Under the pieces are notes generated by a model. That model saw only the letters and a program-made list of their open reading frames with translations, made no database searches and was not told the origin of the DNA. Of a stretch of DNA of 64,000 nucleotides, positions 7,063-14,972 are shown in pieces; position 1 is the stretch's first letter, and every line of letters starts with the position of its first letter. The translations under genes and the position numbers were made by a program. Source of the DNA: Glycocaulis sp050485565 (GTDB lineage: Bacteria; Pseudomonadota; Alphaproteobacteria; Caulobacterales; Maricaulaceae); the NCBI RefSeq assembly GCF_050485565.1, contig NZ_JBJHBQ010000001.1, positions 372,001-436,000 on the forward strand. The letters are read 5' to 3'.

Positions 7063-8844
7063 ATGAAACTCCAACCCATGAAATCCGGCGCGCCGCCGCT
7101 TTGCGTGCTCAAATTCGGCAGCTCGGTCCTGCAGTGCGACGCCGATTACGACGCCGCCGCCCAGGAAGTGTTCCGGCATGTCCGCCGGGGCGAAAAAGTC
7201 ATTGCGGTGGTTTCCGCGCTCGCGGGCGAAACAGATGCCCTTCTGGCACAAGGCGAACTTGTCGGCGGCAACGGAGCCACGCCCCATGCGGCGATGATGG
7301 CGCGCCTTGCACGGGTGGGCGAGCTGCGCTCTGCCGCCCTCATGGGTCTGGCGCTGGGACGGGTGGGCGTGCGGACGGCTATTCTCGATCCGCACGAAAT
7401 CGGGCTGGAAGCGGAAGGCGATCCGCTGGACGCCAATCTGTGCGGTCTGAACAACGCCGCAGTGGCCGAGGCCCTGTCATCCCACGAAGTGCTGGCCGTG
7501 CCGGGCTTTACTGCGGTGCATGCCCGTTTTGGCGCGGTCACGCTGGGGCGAGGCGGCACGGACCTGACAGCGGTTTTCTTTGCGGCGCAATGCGGCGCAG
7601 CGCGCGTGCGCCTGATCAAGGATGTTGATGGCGTCTACGCGGAAGATCCGGCCGAGAACCCGCAGGCAGAACGCTATGCAGAGCTGGACTATGACGCCGC
7701 AGCCGATGTCAGCGCGGGCCTGATACAGCCCAAGGCCATCGCGGCGGCCAAGGCCGCCAATATCGTCATCGAGATCGCGGCCATGGGCGCCGGTGATGCC
7801 ACCCGTATCTGCGCGGCTCCGGCCCGCAAGGCACCCGCCCGACCCGTACGGCGCCTGCGTGTCGCTCTGCTGGGCTGCGGCGCGGTCGGTGCCGGCGTTC
7901 TGGCGCATCTACGCTCCCGCCCAGACCTGTTTGAACTGAACCCGGTGCTGGTACGCCGTCCCGATGCCCGTCCGCATCAGGACGGGGTGCACTTTACCGA
8001 TGATCCTGGCCTGGCGCTTTCGGGCCAGCCGGATCTGGTGGTCGAGCTGCTGGGCGGCGCGGATCATCCGGCGGAAATCATGAGCGCAGCGCTGAGCGGC
8101 GGCGCGCATGTTGTCACCGCCAACAAGGCGGCTCTGGCCCGCCATTATGACGCGCTTCACGCCGCAGCGCGTGACGGGGCAGCGCGGCTGTCTTTCAGTG
8201 CGGCGGTGGGTGGCGGCACGCCCATTCTTGAAGCGCTGGAACAGCGTGCAGGACACAATGGTCCGGTGCGGATCGAGGGCGTGATGAACGGCACGGCGAA
8301 CTTTCTGCTGGACCGGCTGGCCGCAGGGGATGCATTCGACGATGCAGTGAAAGAGGCGCAGCGTCTGGGATTTGCCGAAGCCGATCCGGCGGCCGATGTC
8401 GACGGGCATGACGCCGCCGACAAGCTGTCCCTGCTGATCCGGGCCGCGTTCGGAAAGGCTGTCGACCCGGCCGGTATACCCAAGGATTCGCTTGCGCAGG
8501 CCGACCCGGCGGCGGTGAAGGCGGCACGCGCAGACGGGCTGGTCTTCAAGCAGATCGGCGTTTGCGAGTTGTCGGCCGACGGGCAGGTGAAAGCCGAAGT
8601 GCGGGTGCGTGCAGTGCCGGCACAGCACCCTCTGGCGGGCGCGCGCAACGAGGAGAACCGCTTCATTCTCACCTGCGCCGATCACAGCGTGCAAACCCTG
8701 TGCGGCAAGGGCGCGGGGCGCTGGCCGACGGCTGCAGCCGTGTTTGCAGACATCATGGACATTCACCGCGGACTGTCGGAGCCTGAAAAGATGGAATTCG
8801 CCGCGTCGGAACCGTCCAGAGCGCCTGCATTGCTGAGGGCCTGA
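7063..8844 (+). CDS. thrA: Short bifunctional aspartokinase / homoserine dehydrogenase without ACT domains
   Basis: Predicted to phosphorylate aspartate and to reduce aspartate semialdehyde to homoserine. Residues ~12-260 are an amino-acid kinase domain with KFGSSVL, VIAVVSALAGETDALL, GRGGTDLTAVFFA and IKDVDGVYAEDP. Residues ~278-593 are a homoserine dehydrogenase with LLGCGAVGAGVLA, TANKAALA, GGGTPILEALEQ, EGVMNGTANFLLDRL and ADPAADVDGHDAADKLSLL. Only a ~15-residue Pro/Arg linker joins them. Enteric ThrA is about 820 residues because two ACT regulatory domains lie between; none is visible here (593 residues). An AGGAAA site precedes ATG 7063. First enzyme gene after the thr attenuator; thrB, thrC and ilvD follow closely. 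Confidence 0.88.
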   Translation: MKLQPMKSGAPPLCVLKFGSSVLQCDADYDAAAQEVFRHVRRGEKVIAVVSALAGETDALLAQGELVGGNGATPHAAMMARLARVGELRSAALMGLALGRVGVRTAILDPHEIGLEAEGDPLDANLCGLNNAAVAEALSSHEVLAVPGFTAVHARFGAVTLGRGGTDLTAVFFAAQCGAARVRLIKDVDGVYAEDPAENPQAERYAELDYDAAADVSAGLIQPKAIAAAKAANIVIEIAAMGAGDATRICAAPARKAPARPVRRLRVALLGCGAVGAGVLAHLRSRPDLFELNPVLVRRPDARPHQDGVHFTDDPGLALSGQPDLVVELLGGADHPAEIMSAALSGGAHVVTANKAALARHYDALHAAARDGAARLSFSAAVGGGTPILEALEQRAGHNGPVRIEGVMNGTANFLLDRLAAGDAFDDAVKEAQRLGFAEADPAADVDGHDAADKLSLLIRAAFGKAVDPAGIPKDSLAQADPAAVKAARADGLVFKQIGVCELSADGQVKAEVRVRAVPAQHPLAGARNEENRFILTCADHSVQTLCGKGAGRWPTAAAVFADIMDIHRGLSEPEKMEFAASEPSRAPALLRA

Positions 8845-8874
8845 CCGATGGGCGGCAAGGAGAGGATGCGCGCG

Positions 8875-9822
8875 ATGAAGGACATCGCCAGAGCGAGTGC
8901 ACCGGCCAGCATAGGCAATGTGGGACCGGGATTTGATATTCTGGGCCAAGCGTTTGACGCGCTACAGGATGTGGTCACCGCCCATCGTGAGGCCGAACCC
9001 GGGGTTCGCCTCGGCGCGGTTTCCGGCCGGGTGAAAAGCCTGCCCGGTTCTGCTGCGCGCAATACCGCACTGGCGGCTGCAAAGGCTCTGCTCGACGCAG
9101 CCGGTGCCCGTTTCGGGGTGCGGCTGGATATTGAGAAGGGCGTGCCGCTGAGCGCGGGCATGGGCGGCTCAGCCGCATCGGCGGTCGCGGCGGCAGTGGC
9201 CGTCAATGCCCTTCTGGAAACGCCGTTCGCGCAAGCCGAGCTCTTGATGTTCGCCCTTGAAGGCGAGCGGGTGTCTTCCGATCCTCCGCCTTGGGACAAT
9301 GTGATGGCAAGCCTGCTTGGCGGGCTGGTGATCGCTGCGCGGCTGGAGGCCAGTCAGGTGCGCCGCATACCGGCGCCCTCGGGCCTGGTGTCGATCGTCG
9401 TTCATCCTGATGCGGAGATTGAGACGCGCGCCGCGCGCGGGATATTGCGCCCCGCTGTCGCGATGGAGACGGTTGTCGAACACTCGCGGCGGCTGGCGGC
9501 CTTTGTGGCTGGCTGCGCCGCCAATGAACATGATCTGATCCGCGCCGGGCTGGACGATGTGCTGGTTGAGCCGCAGCGGCGATATCTTCTGCCAGCGCTT
9601 CCGGCCGTGAAGGCCGCAGCCTTGCAGGCAGGGGCGCTGGGCTGCTCATTCTCCGGGTCCGGACCGTCCATATTTGCATGGTGCACCGAGGCAGACCACG
9701 CGGCCGTCGAAGCTGCCATGTGCGCCGCCTTCGCCAGCGAGGGCCAGACCGCACACGCCTATCACGCGCCGATAAATTCCCGCGGGGCGAGACTGGAATC
9801 GTTGCCGGAGGTGGTGGGGTGA
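8875..9822 (+). CDS. thrB: Homoserine kinase (GHMP family)
   Basis: Phosphorylates homoserine for threonine synthesis. The 315-residue product begins MKDIARASAPASIGNVGPGFD and holds the GHMP ATP-binding motif VPLSAGMGGSAASAVAAAVA near residue 90, then the C-terminal GCSFSGSGPSIFAW. The ATG at 8875 is chosen because AAGGAGAGG (8857-8865) stands 9 bp upstream; ATGs at 8848 and 8866 overlap that site. It follows the fusion gene by 30 bp and its stop overlaps the thrC start by 4 bp. Confidence 0.93.
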   Translation: MKDIARASAPASIGNVGPGFDILGQAFDALQDVVTAHREAEPGVRLGAVSGRVKSLPGSAARNTALAAAKALLDAAGARFGVRLDIEKGVPLSAGMGGSAASAVAAAVAVNALLETPFAQAELLMFALEGERVSSDPPPWDNVMASLLGGLVIAARLEASQVRRIPAPSGLVSIVVHPDAEIETRAARGILRPAVAMETVVEHSRRLAAFVAGCAANEHDLIRAGLDDVLVEPQRRYLLPALPAVKAAALQAGALGCSFSGSGPSIFAWCTEADHAAVEAAMCAAFASEGQTAHAYHAPINSRGARLESLPEVVG

Positions 9823-11138
9823 GATATGTCTCCACGCGCGGCGGCCAGTCCGTCAGCCTGAGCGAGGCAATCTGCCGGGGGAGCGCGCCCGGCGGCGCAC
9901 TCTTCATCCCGCAGACCCTGCCCCGCATCAGTTCAGACGATGTCCAGCCCGGACTCTCGCTTGCCGAGCTTGCTGCGCAGCTTCTTGGCCCGTTCTTCGA
10001 GGGCGACGCGCTGGAGGCTGATCTGCCAGCCTTGTGCGCGAATGCCTTCGACTTTCCGGTGCCGCTGACCATTCCTGATCCGGCAAGGCCGGGCCTGCGC
10101 GCGCTTGAGCTGTTTCATGGGCCTACGGGCGCTTTCAAGGATTTCGGCACGCGCTTCCTGATGGGCGCTCTGGACTGCCTCGCCGATGAAGATGATCCGT
10201 TTACGGTGCTTGTTGCGACATCGGGCGACACCGGAGGGGCGGCCGCGCAGGCGGCAGAGGGCCGCAAGGGCGTACAGCTGGCTGTGCTGTACCCCAAAGG
10301 GCGCGTATCTCCCTTCCAGGAACATCAGCTGACCTGCTGGAATACGCCCGTGCGGGCATTTCGCGTGAGCGGCGATTTCGATGCCTGTCAGGCCCTGGTC
10401 AAGAACGCGTTCGCCGATGAGGAACTGACGCGCCGCTACCGGCTGACCTCGGCCAACTCGATCAATATCGTGCGGCTGCTGCCCCAGATGGTGTATCTGG
10501 CTGATGCGGCGCTGAAAGTCTGGCGGTCGAGCGGCACCCTGCCCGGCCTGATCATTCCCAGCGGCAATCTGGGCCATGGTCTGGCGGCGCTCTATGCCCG
10601 CTCCATCGGTCTTCCCATCGGGCCGGTAGTGATTGCCACCAATGCCAATGCCACCTTGCACGAATGGAACCAGACTGGCGTGTACCGCCCCCGGCCATCG
10701 GTCGCGACGCTGGCCAATGCGATGGATATCGGCACGCCGAGCAATTTCGAACGGCTCGATCATCTGGCATCAGACCAGCGCGCGATCAGCGTGGAACGGG
10801 TGGATGATGATGCGATCCGCACCCGGATAATCGCGGATTTCGAGCGTACCAGATATATATGGTGCCCGCATTCGGCCATTGCCGCCGAGGCTTGGCACCG
10901 CCTGCCGGAGGCCGCGCGCGAGCAGCGGGTCTGGATAGCGGCGGCCACAGCTCACCCTTACAAGTTTGCCGATGTGGTGGAACCCCTTATCGGGCAATCC
11001 ATCGACCCCAGCGCGCCACTAAAAGCCGTCCTTGACCGCCCGTCACAGATGGACGAGCTGGCAGCGGACATGAACGCCCTGTCGCGGGCTCTGGCCGGTA
11101 CGTTTCGTTCTTCAAGAGTGTCTGCAGGATACGCATAA
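9819..11138 (+). CDS. thrC: Threonine synthase
   Basis: PLP enzyme converting O-phosphohomoserine to threonine. The best start is GTG 9819-9821, read as M-RYVSTRGG, in the GTGA overlap with thrB; this is the typical threonine synthase N-terminus. The frame is open further upstream but those residues do not look like the family. It gives 439 residues. The PLP lysine is in FHGPTGAFKDFGTRFLMGAL, followed by VLVATSGDTGGAAAQA and the SANSINIVRLLPQMVYL segment. The gene ends directly against ilvD with no spacer. Confidence 0.93.
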   Translation: MRYVSTRGGQSVSLSEAICRGSAPGGALFIPQTLPRISSDDVQPGLSLAELAAQLLGPFFEGDALEADLPALCANAFDFPVPLTIPDPARPGLRALELFHGPTGAFKDFGTRFLMGALDCLADEDDPFTVLVATSGDTGGAAAQAAEGRKGVQLAVLYPKGRVSPFQEHQLTCWNTPVRAFRVSGDFDACQALVKNAFADEELTRRYRLTSANSINIVRLLPQMVYLADAALKVWRSSGTLPGLIIPSGNLGHGLAALYARSIGLPIGPVVIATNANATLHEWNQTGVYRPRPSVATLANAMDIGTPSNFERLDHLASDQRAISVERVDDDAIRTRIIADFERTRYIWCPHSAIAAEAWHRLPEAAREQRVWIAAATAHPYKFADVVEPLIGQSIDPSAPLKAVLDRPSQMDELAADMNALSRALAGTFRSSRVSAGYA

Positions 11139-12830
11139 ATGACCACACGCCCGACCTCCCCCTCGCGCGCCCTTATTGAAGGGCCGAGCCGTGCACCGGC
11201 CAGAGCCATGCTGCGCGCAGCCGGTTATGACGACGCCGCGATGGCAAAGCCGATGATCGCCATCGTCAACACCTGGACGAGCGTCACGCCGTGCAACATG
11301 CACCTCAATACGCTGGCCGACCACGCGCGCGAGGGCATTATCGCTGCGGGCGGAACGCCGGTGGACTTCAATACGATTGTGGTCACTGACGGCATCGCAA
11401 TGGGTACTGAGGGCATGCGCGCCAGCCTGATGAGCCGCGAATGCGTGGCGGATTCGGCGGAACTGGCCGTACGCGGACATTGTCTCGATGCGGTGCTGTT
11501 TCTGGCCGGATGCGACAAGACAATTCCGGCCGCCGCCATGGCGGCGGCGCGGCTCGATCTGCCAAGCGTCATTCTCTATGGCGGATCGATCATGCCGGGC
11601 AAGCTGCACGGCAAGGCGGTGACCATTCAGGACGTGTTCGAGGCCGTCGGCGCATGCGCTGCGGGCAAGATCAGCGAGGCGGAGCTGGGCGAGGTGGAGC
11701 GGCAAGCCTGTCCGGGCGCGGGCGCGTGCGGCGGACAGTTTACCGCCAACACGATGGCGCTGGCGCTGACCTTCCTGGGCCTGTCACCCATGGGGCTGAA
11801 TGATATTCCGGCCACCGATCCCAGAAAGCCCGATGCCGCGCGGCGCGCCGGTGAGCTGGTCGTCGAAGCGTTCCGCGAGGGGCGCAATGCCAGGCAGTTT
11901 GTCACCCCGCAAACGCTGAAGAATGCTGCCGCCGCCGTCAGCGCCACCGCCGGGTCTACCAACGCGGTCCTGCATCTGGTGGCAATAGCCCGCGAGGCGG
12001 GGCTGGAACCGTCCGCCTTCGGCATTGACGATTTCGATGCCATTTCACGCTCAACCCCGGTGATCGCCGATCTGAAACCCGGCGGGCGCTATATGGCGCC
12101 CGACATGGCGGCGGCTGGCGGCTCGCCCCTGCTGGGCCGGCGGCTGAAGGAGGCCGGGCTCATCGCCGACGCGCCCACCATCACCGGTGACGCCCTGTTC
12201 GGGCTGGTTGCAGATGCAGAGGAAGCCAAAGGGCAGGACGTTATTCTGTCTGCGGAGAAACCGCTCAAATCGCGCGGCGGGTTCGGCATTCTCTATGGTG
12301 ATCTGGCACCGCAGGGCTGTGTTGCCAAGCTGGCAGGCCATGACCGTCTGTCCTTTGAAGGGCCGGCCCGCGTGTTCGACAGCGAGGATGCCTGTTTTGA
12401 GGCGGTCCAGGCCGGGACAATCCAGAAAGGCGATGTGGTGGTCATCCGTTATGAAGGCCCCGCCGGGGGGCCGGGCATGCGCGAAATGCTGGCGGTCACA
12501 GCCGCCATTCAGGGCGCGGGGCTGGGCGATGATGTCGCACTGATTACGGATGGCCGGTTTTCCGGCGCCACTTACGGCTTCATGGTCGGTCATGTTGCGC
12601 CGGAAGCCGCGCGGGGCGGCCCCATCGCCTTTGTAAAGGATGGTGACCGGATCAGGATTGATGTCGATGCCCAGCGCATTGATACCGACGCCGATCTGGA
12701 GACGCGCATGAAGAGCGGCTTCACGCCGCCAGCGCCGCGCTATCCATCGGGTGCCTATGCCAAATACGCGGCGCTGGTGTCATCAGCGTCCGATGGCGCG
12801 GTGACATCCTTCCCGTTCGCCAGCTCCTAG
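11139..12830 (+). CDS. ilvD: Dihydroxy-acid dehydratase
   Basis: Iron-sulfur enzyme that dehydrates dihydroxyisovalerate and dihydroxymethylvalerate, the third step of valine/isoleucine synthesis. Its 563 residues include VNTWTSVTPCNMHLNTLA and LAGCDKTIPAAAMAAARLD with a cluster cysteine. They also include ACPGAGACGGQFTANTMA with the second, and near the end EGPAGGPGMREML and ALITDGRFSGATYGFMVGHV. The ATG touches the thrC stop, so it is read from the thr transcript. This explains why a Thr plus Ile leader is useful here. Its stop overlaps the convergent flavoprotein gene by 4 bp. Confidence 0.95.
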   Translation: MTTRPTSPSRALIEGPSRAPARAMLRAAGYDDAAMAKPMIAIVNTWTSVTPCNMHLNTLADHAREGIIAAGGTPVDFNTIVVTDGIAMGTEGMRASLMSRECVADSAELAVRGHCLDAVLFLAGCDKTIPAAAMAAARLDLPSVILYGGSIMPGKLHGKAVTIQDVFEAVGACAAGKISEAELGEVERQACPGAGACGGQFTANTMALALTFLGLSPMGLNDIPATDPRKPDAARRAGELVVEAFREGRNARQFVTPQTLKNAAAAVSATAGSTNAVLHLVAIAREAGLEPSAFGIDDFDAISRSTPVIADLKPGGRYMAPDMAAAGGSPLLGRRLKEAGLIADAPTITGDALFGLVADAEEAKGQDVILSAEKPLKSRGGFGILYGDLAPQGCVAKLAGHDRLSFEGPARVFDSEDACFEAVQAGTIQKGDVVVIRYEGPAGGPGMREMLAVTAAIQGAGLGDDVALITDGRFSGATYGFMVGHVAPEAARGGPIAFVKDGDRIRIDVDAQRIDTDADLETRMKSGFTPPAPRYPSGAYAKYAALVSSASDGAVTSFPFASS

Positions 12831-13909
12831 CGGCTCGCCCAGAGCAGGGGCGCTGCGTCGGCCAGCGACGCCGTTCCGCCCACCAGGCGCACGATCGGAT
12901 CACCCGGCGACCGCTCTGCCATGGCAATCAGCCGTGAAGGACGGGCCGCAAGCCGCCCGAACAGCCAATAAGAGGACAGGCGGGCAAGCAAGGGCTGCGC
13001 GGGCAGGGCGGGCAATGTCAGGCCGCGCTCCAGCGCGTCGAAAGCCTGGACTGCCCATACCAGGCCGCGCTGGGCATCACGCCCCGTTGCCCCGGCAAGG
13101 GCAAGTCCGGCCCCGCGGCTCGCTGCGATACGCACGGCAGGGGCGCTCACGGGCCACCGGTCGGAGAGGCCCAGCGGACTTGCGCTGCGCATGCGCGTGC
13201 CGATGTCGACAGCCGCACCGCCGGTGACCCTTTCCACCGCCCGATCAAAGGCCGGCCGGCGCTCATCGCCTGAGCGGGCGATGCGTACCGCTTCGATGAT
13301 GGCATGGTCGGCCGCCAGCGGCAGGACGGTCTCGAATGTCAGCGCGCCATCCTCCCGGCGCAGGCGGTGAACCAGCGTGGCGGTGTCCTGATCGAAGCAG
13401 GCCGAACCGGTACGCACTTCGGCCCTGATGCTAGTGCGCACCCAGCGCGCCCGGTCGAGCAGCTCGGCTCCGCCCGGACGGGTGTCGATCACCATCCGTG
13501 CGCTGAGTTCCCCCTGACTTGTCTCGACAACAGCCCCGCCGGGTACGGACCTGATGGCGCTAACGCTTGCTGACAGGCGCAGGCGCGCAGACGGGCTCGT
13601 CTCTATCGCCTGCATGACCCGCCCGGCCAGCGCCTCGCCCCGCAAGAGGCCGTAGCGGCCGTCCGCAAACGGGCGGCCAGCCGCCAGATTGGCCGCGCTC
13701 ATCTCCCAGCGTGTCCAGATCTTGTCAAACGCCGTACGGGGCCGGCCGGCCTCATACCAGCTCCAGCTACGCCGCGCGGTTGTGAGGCTCGCCGACTGTT
13801 CCAGCACCTCCACACGCAGCTGGCGCTGGGAAGACAGTGCGAGACGTTCGGCCAGCATGAGACCGGCCAGACCCGCACCGATAATGATGACATCCCTGTC
13901 GGCGCGCAC
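12827..13909 (-). CDS. Lycopene cyclase family flavoprotein (CrtY-like)
   Basis: 360 residues beginning with a dinucleotide-binding motif, VIIIGAGLAGLMLAERLAL. CrtY-like features follow: a Trp-rich SWSWYEAGRP after the first helix-strand unit, GRYGLLRGEALAGRVMQAI, ARMVIDTRPG and the strand TFETVLPLAADHAIIEAV. A late glycine-rich ASRGAGLALAGATGRDAQRGLVWAVQAF follows. In the family this enzyme forms beta-ionone rings on lycopene. No other carotenoid gene is in the window, so the substrate is an inference and another FAD-dependent cyclase or oxidoreductase is possible. Convergent with ilvD. Confidence 0.6.
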   Translation of the reverse strand: MRADRDVIIIGAGLAGLMLAERLALSSQRQLRVEVLEQSASLTTARRSWSWYEAGRPRTAFDKIWTRWEMSAANLAAGRPFADGRYGLLRGEALAGRVMQAIETSPSARLRLSASVSAIRSVPGGAVVETSQGELSARMVIDTRPGGAELLDRARWVRTSIRAEVRTGSACFDQDTATLVHRLRREDGALTFETVLPLAADHAIIEAVRIARSGDERRPAFDRAVERVTGGAAVDIGTRMRSASPLGLSDRWPVSAPAVRIAASRGAGLALAGATGRDAQRGLVWAVQAFDALERGLTLPALPAQPLLARLSSYWLFGRLAARPSRLIAMAERSPGDPIVRLVGGTASLADAAPLLWASR

Positions 13910-14041
13910 TGGCGTCCATCCTTCTGTGTGTCCCGCTCCACCTTTCCCAATCTTCCCGTGCGCTGCAATCGGTCAAAACCGGTTGAGTGAGTTGTCAGTG
14001 AACAATAGTCTGAGGTGAAAAGCTTGCCGGGAGGAGACAGC

Positions 14042-14944
14042 ATGGCCGCCAGGCCGACCCTGGAAGACTGGCGTAAGACCGCGCAGCGCTATGACTGGCG
14101 TGGGCACACAATCGCCTACTGGCAGGGCGGCGACTGGTCCGATGCGTCAAAGCCGGTCGTGATGCTCATTCACGGCTTTCCCACCGCCAGCTGGGACTGG
14201 GTGGATATGTGGGAGCCCTTGAGCGCGCATTTCCGCCTGCTGGCGCCGGACATGATCGGGTTCGGCTTCTCGGCGAAGCCGCCTGAATATGATTATTCCA
14301 TCCGTGATCAGGCCGACCTGCATGCCGGCCTGTGCGCGGCGCTCGGGATCGCTGAATGCCATGTATTGGCGCATGATTATGGCGACACGGTCGCGCAGGA
14401 ATTGCTCGCGCGGCATAATGGAAGCGAAGGCGGAACGCCGAAGCTGCAATCGGTCGTATTTCTGAATGGCGGGCTCTTCCCGGAAACCCACCACGCCACC
14501 TTCAACCAGAAACTCCTGCATTCGCCGATAGGCTTTCTGATCTCGCGCCTGATGACGGAGAAGCGCTTCCGCAAGGGCTTCTCCGAGGTGTTCGGCCCCG
14601 ACACCCAGCCCGATGATGCGGTGCTTAAAGAGTTCTGGGCGCTGGTGACGGCCAATGGCGGCATGCCGGCCATCGGCCACAAGCTGATCCGCTATATCGC
14701 CGAGCGGCGCGCGAACCGCGAACGCTGGGTCGGCGCGCTGCAGGAGGCACAAATTCCCTTGCGCGTCATTGATGGCGGGGCCGATCCGGTATCAGGCGCA
14801 CACATGGTCGCGCGCTATCGCGAGCTGGTGCCAAACCCCGACACGGTCATCCTTGAGGGGATCGGCCACTACCCGCAGGTGGAAACACCAGAGGCGGTGC
14901 TGGCCGCCTTTCTGGATTTCCACCGCACGCTGAATACTCTTTAG
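14042..14944 (+). CDS. Alpha/beta hydrolase, haloalkane dehalogenase / epoxide hydrolase-like
   Basis: 300 residues. The oxyanion region is LIHGFPTASWDW, and the nucleophile elbow is HVLAHDYGDTVAQELLA with an aspartate nucleophile rather than serine, as in epoxide hydrolases and haloalkane dehalogenases. The acid is probably D in DGGADPVSG, and the catalytic histidine lies in GIGHYPQVE. No signal peptide. The start at 14042 follows GGGAGGAG closely. A weak promoter-like TTGAGT with TAGTCT 17 bp later lies at about 13983-14011 in the 132-bp divergent gap. The amidohydrolase that follows after 28 bp is probably co-transcribed. Substrate unknown. Confidence 0.8.
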   Translation: MAARPTLEDWRKTAQRYDWRGHTIAYWQGGDWSDASKPVVMLIHGFPTASWDWVDMWEPLSAHFRLLAPDMIGFGFSAKPPEYDYSIRDQADLHAGLCAALGIAECHVLAHDYGDTVAQELLARHNGSEGGTPKLQSVVFLNGGLFPETHHATFNQKLLHSPIGFLISRLMTEKRFRKGFSEVFGPDTQPDDAVLKEFWALVTANGGMPAIGHKLIRYIAERRANRERWVGALQEAQIPLRVIDGGADPVSGAHMVARYRELVPNPDTVILEGIGHYPQVETPEAVLAAFLDFHRTLNTL

Positions 14945-14972
14945 ATAGACCAACGAGACGAGGGAGGGCCCG

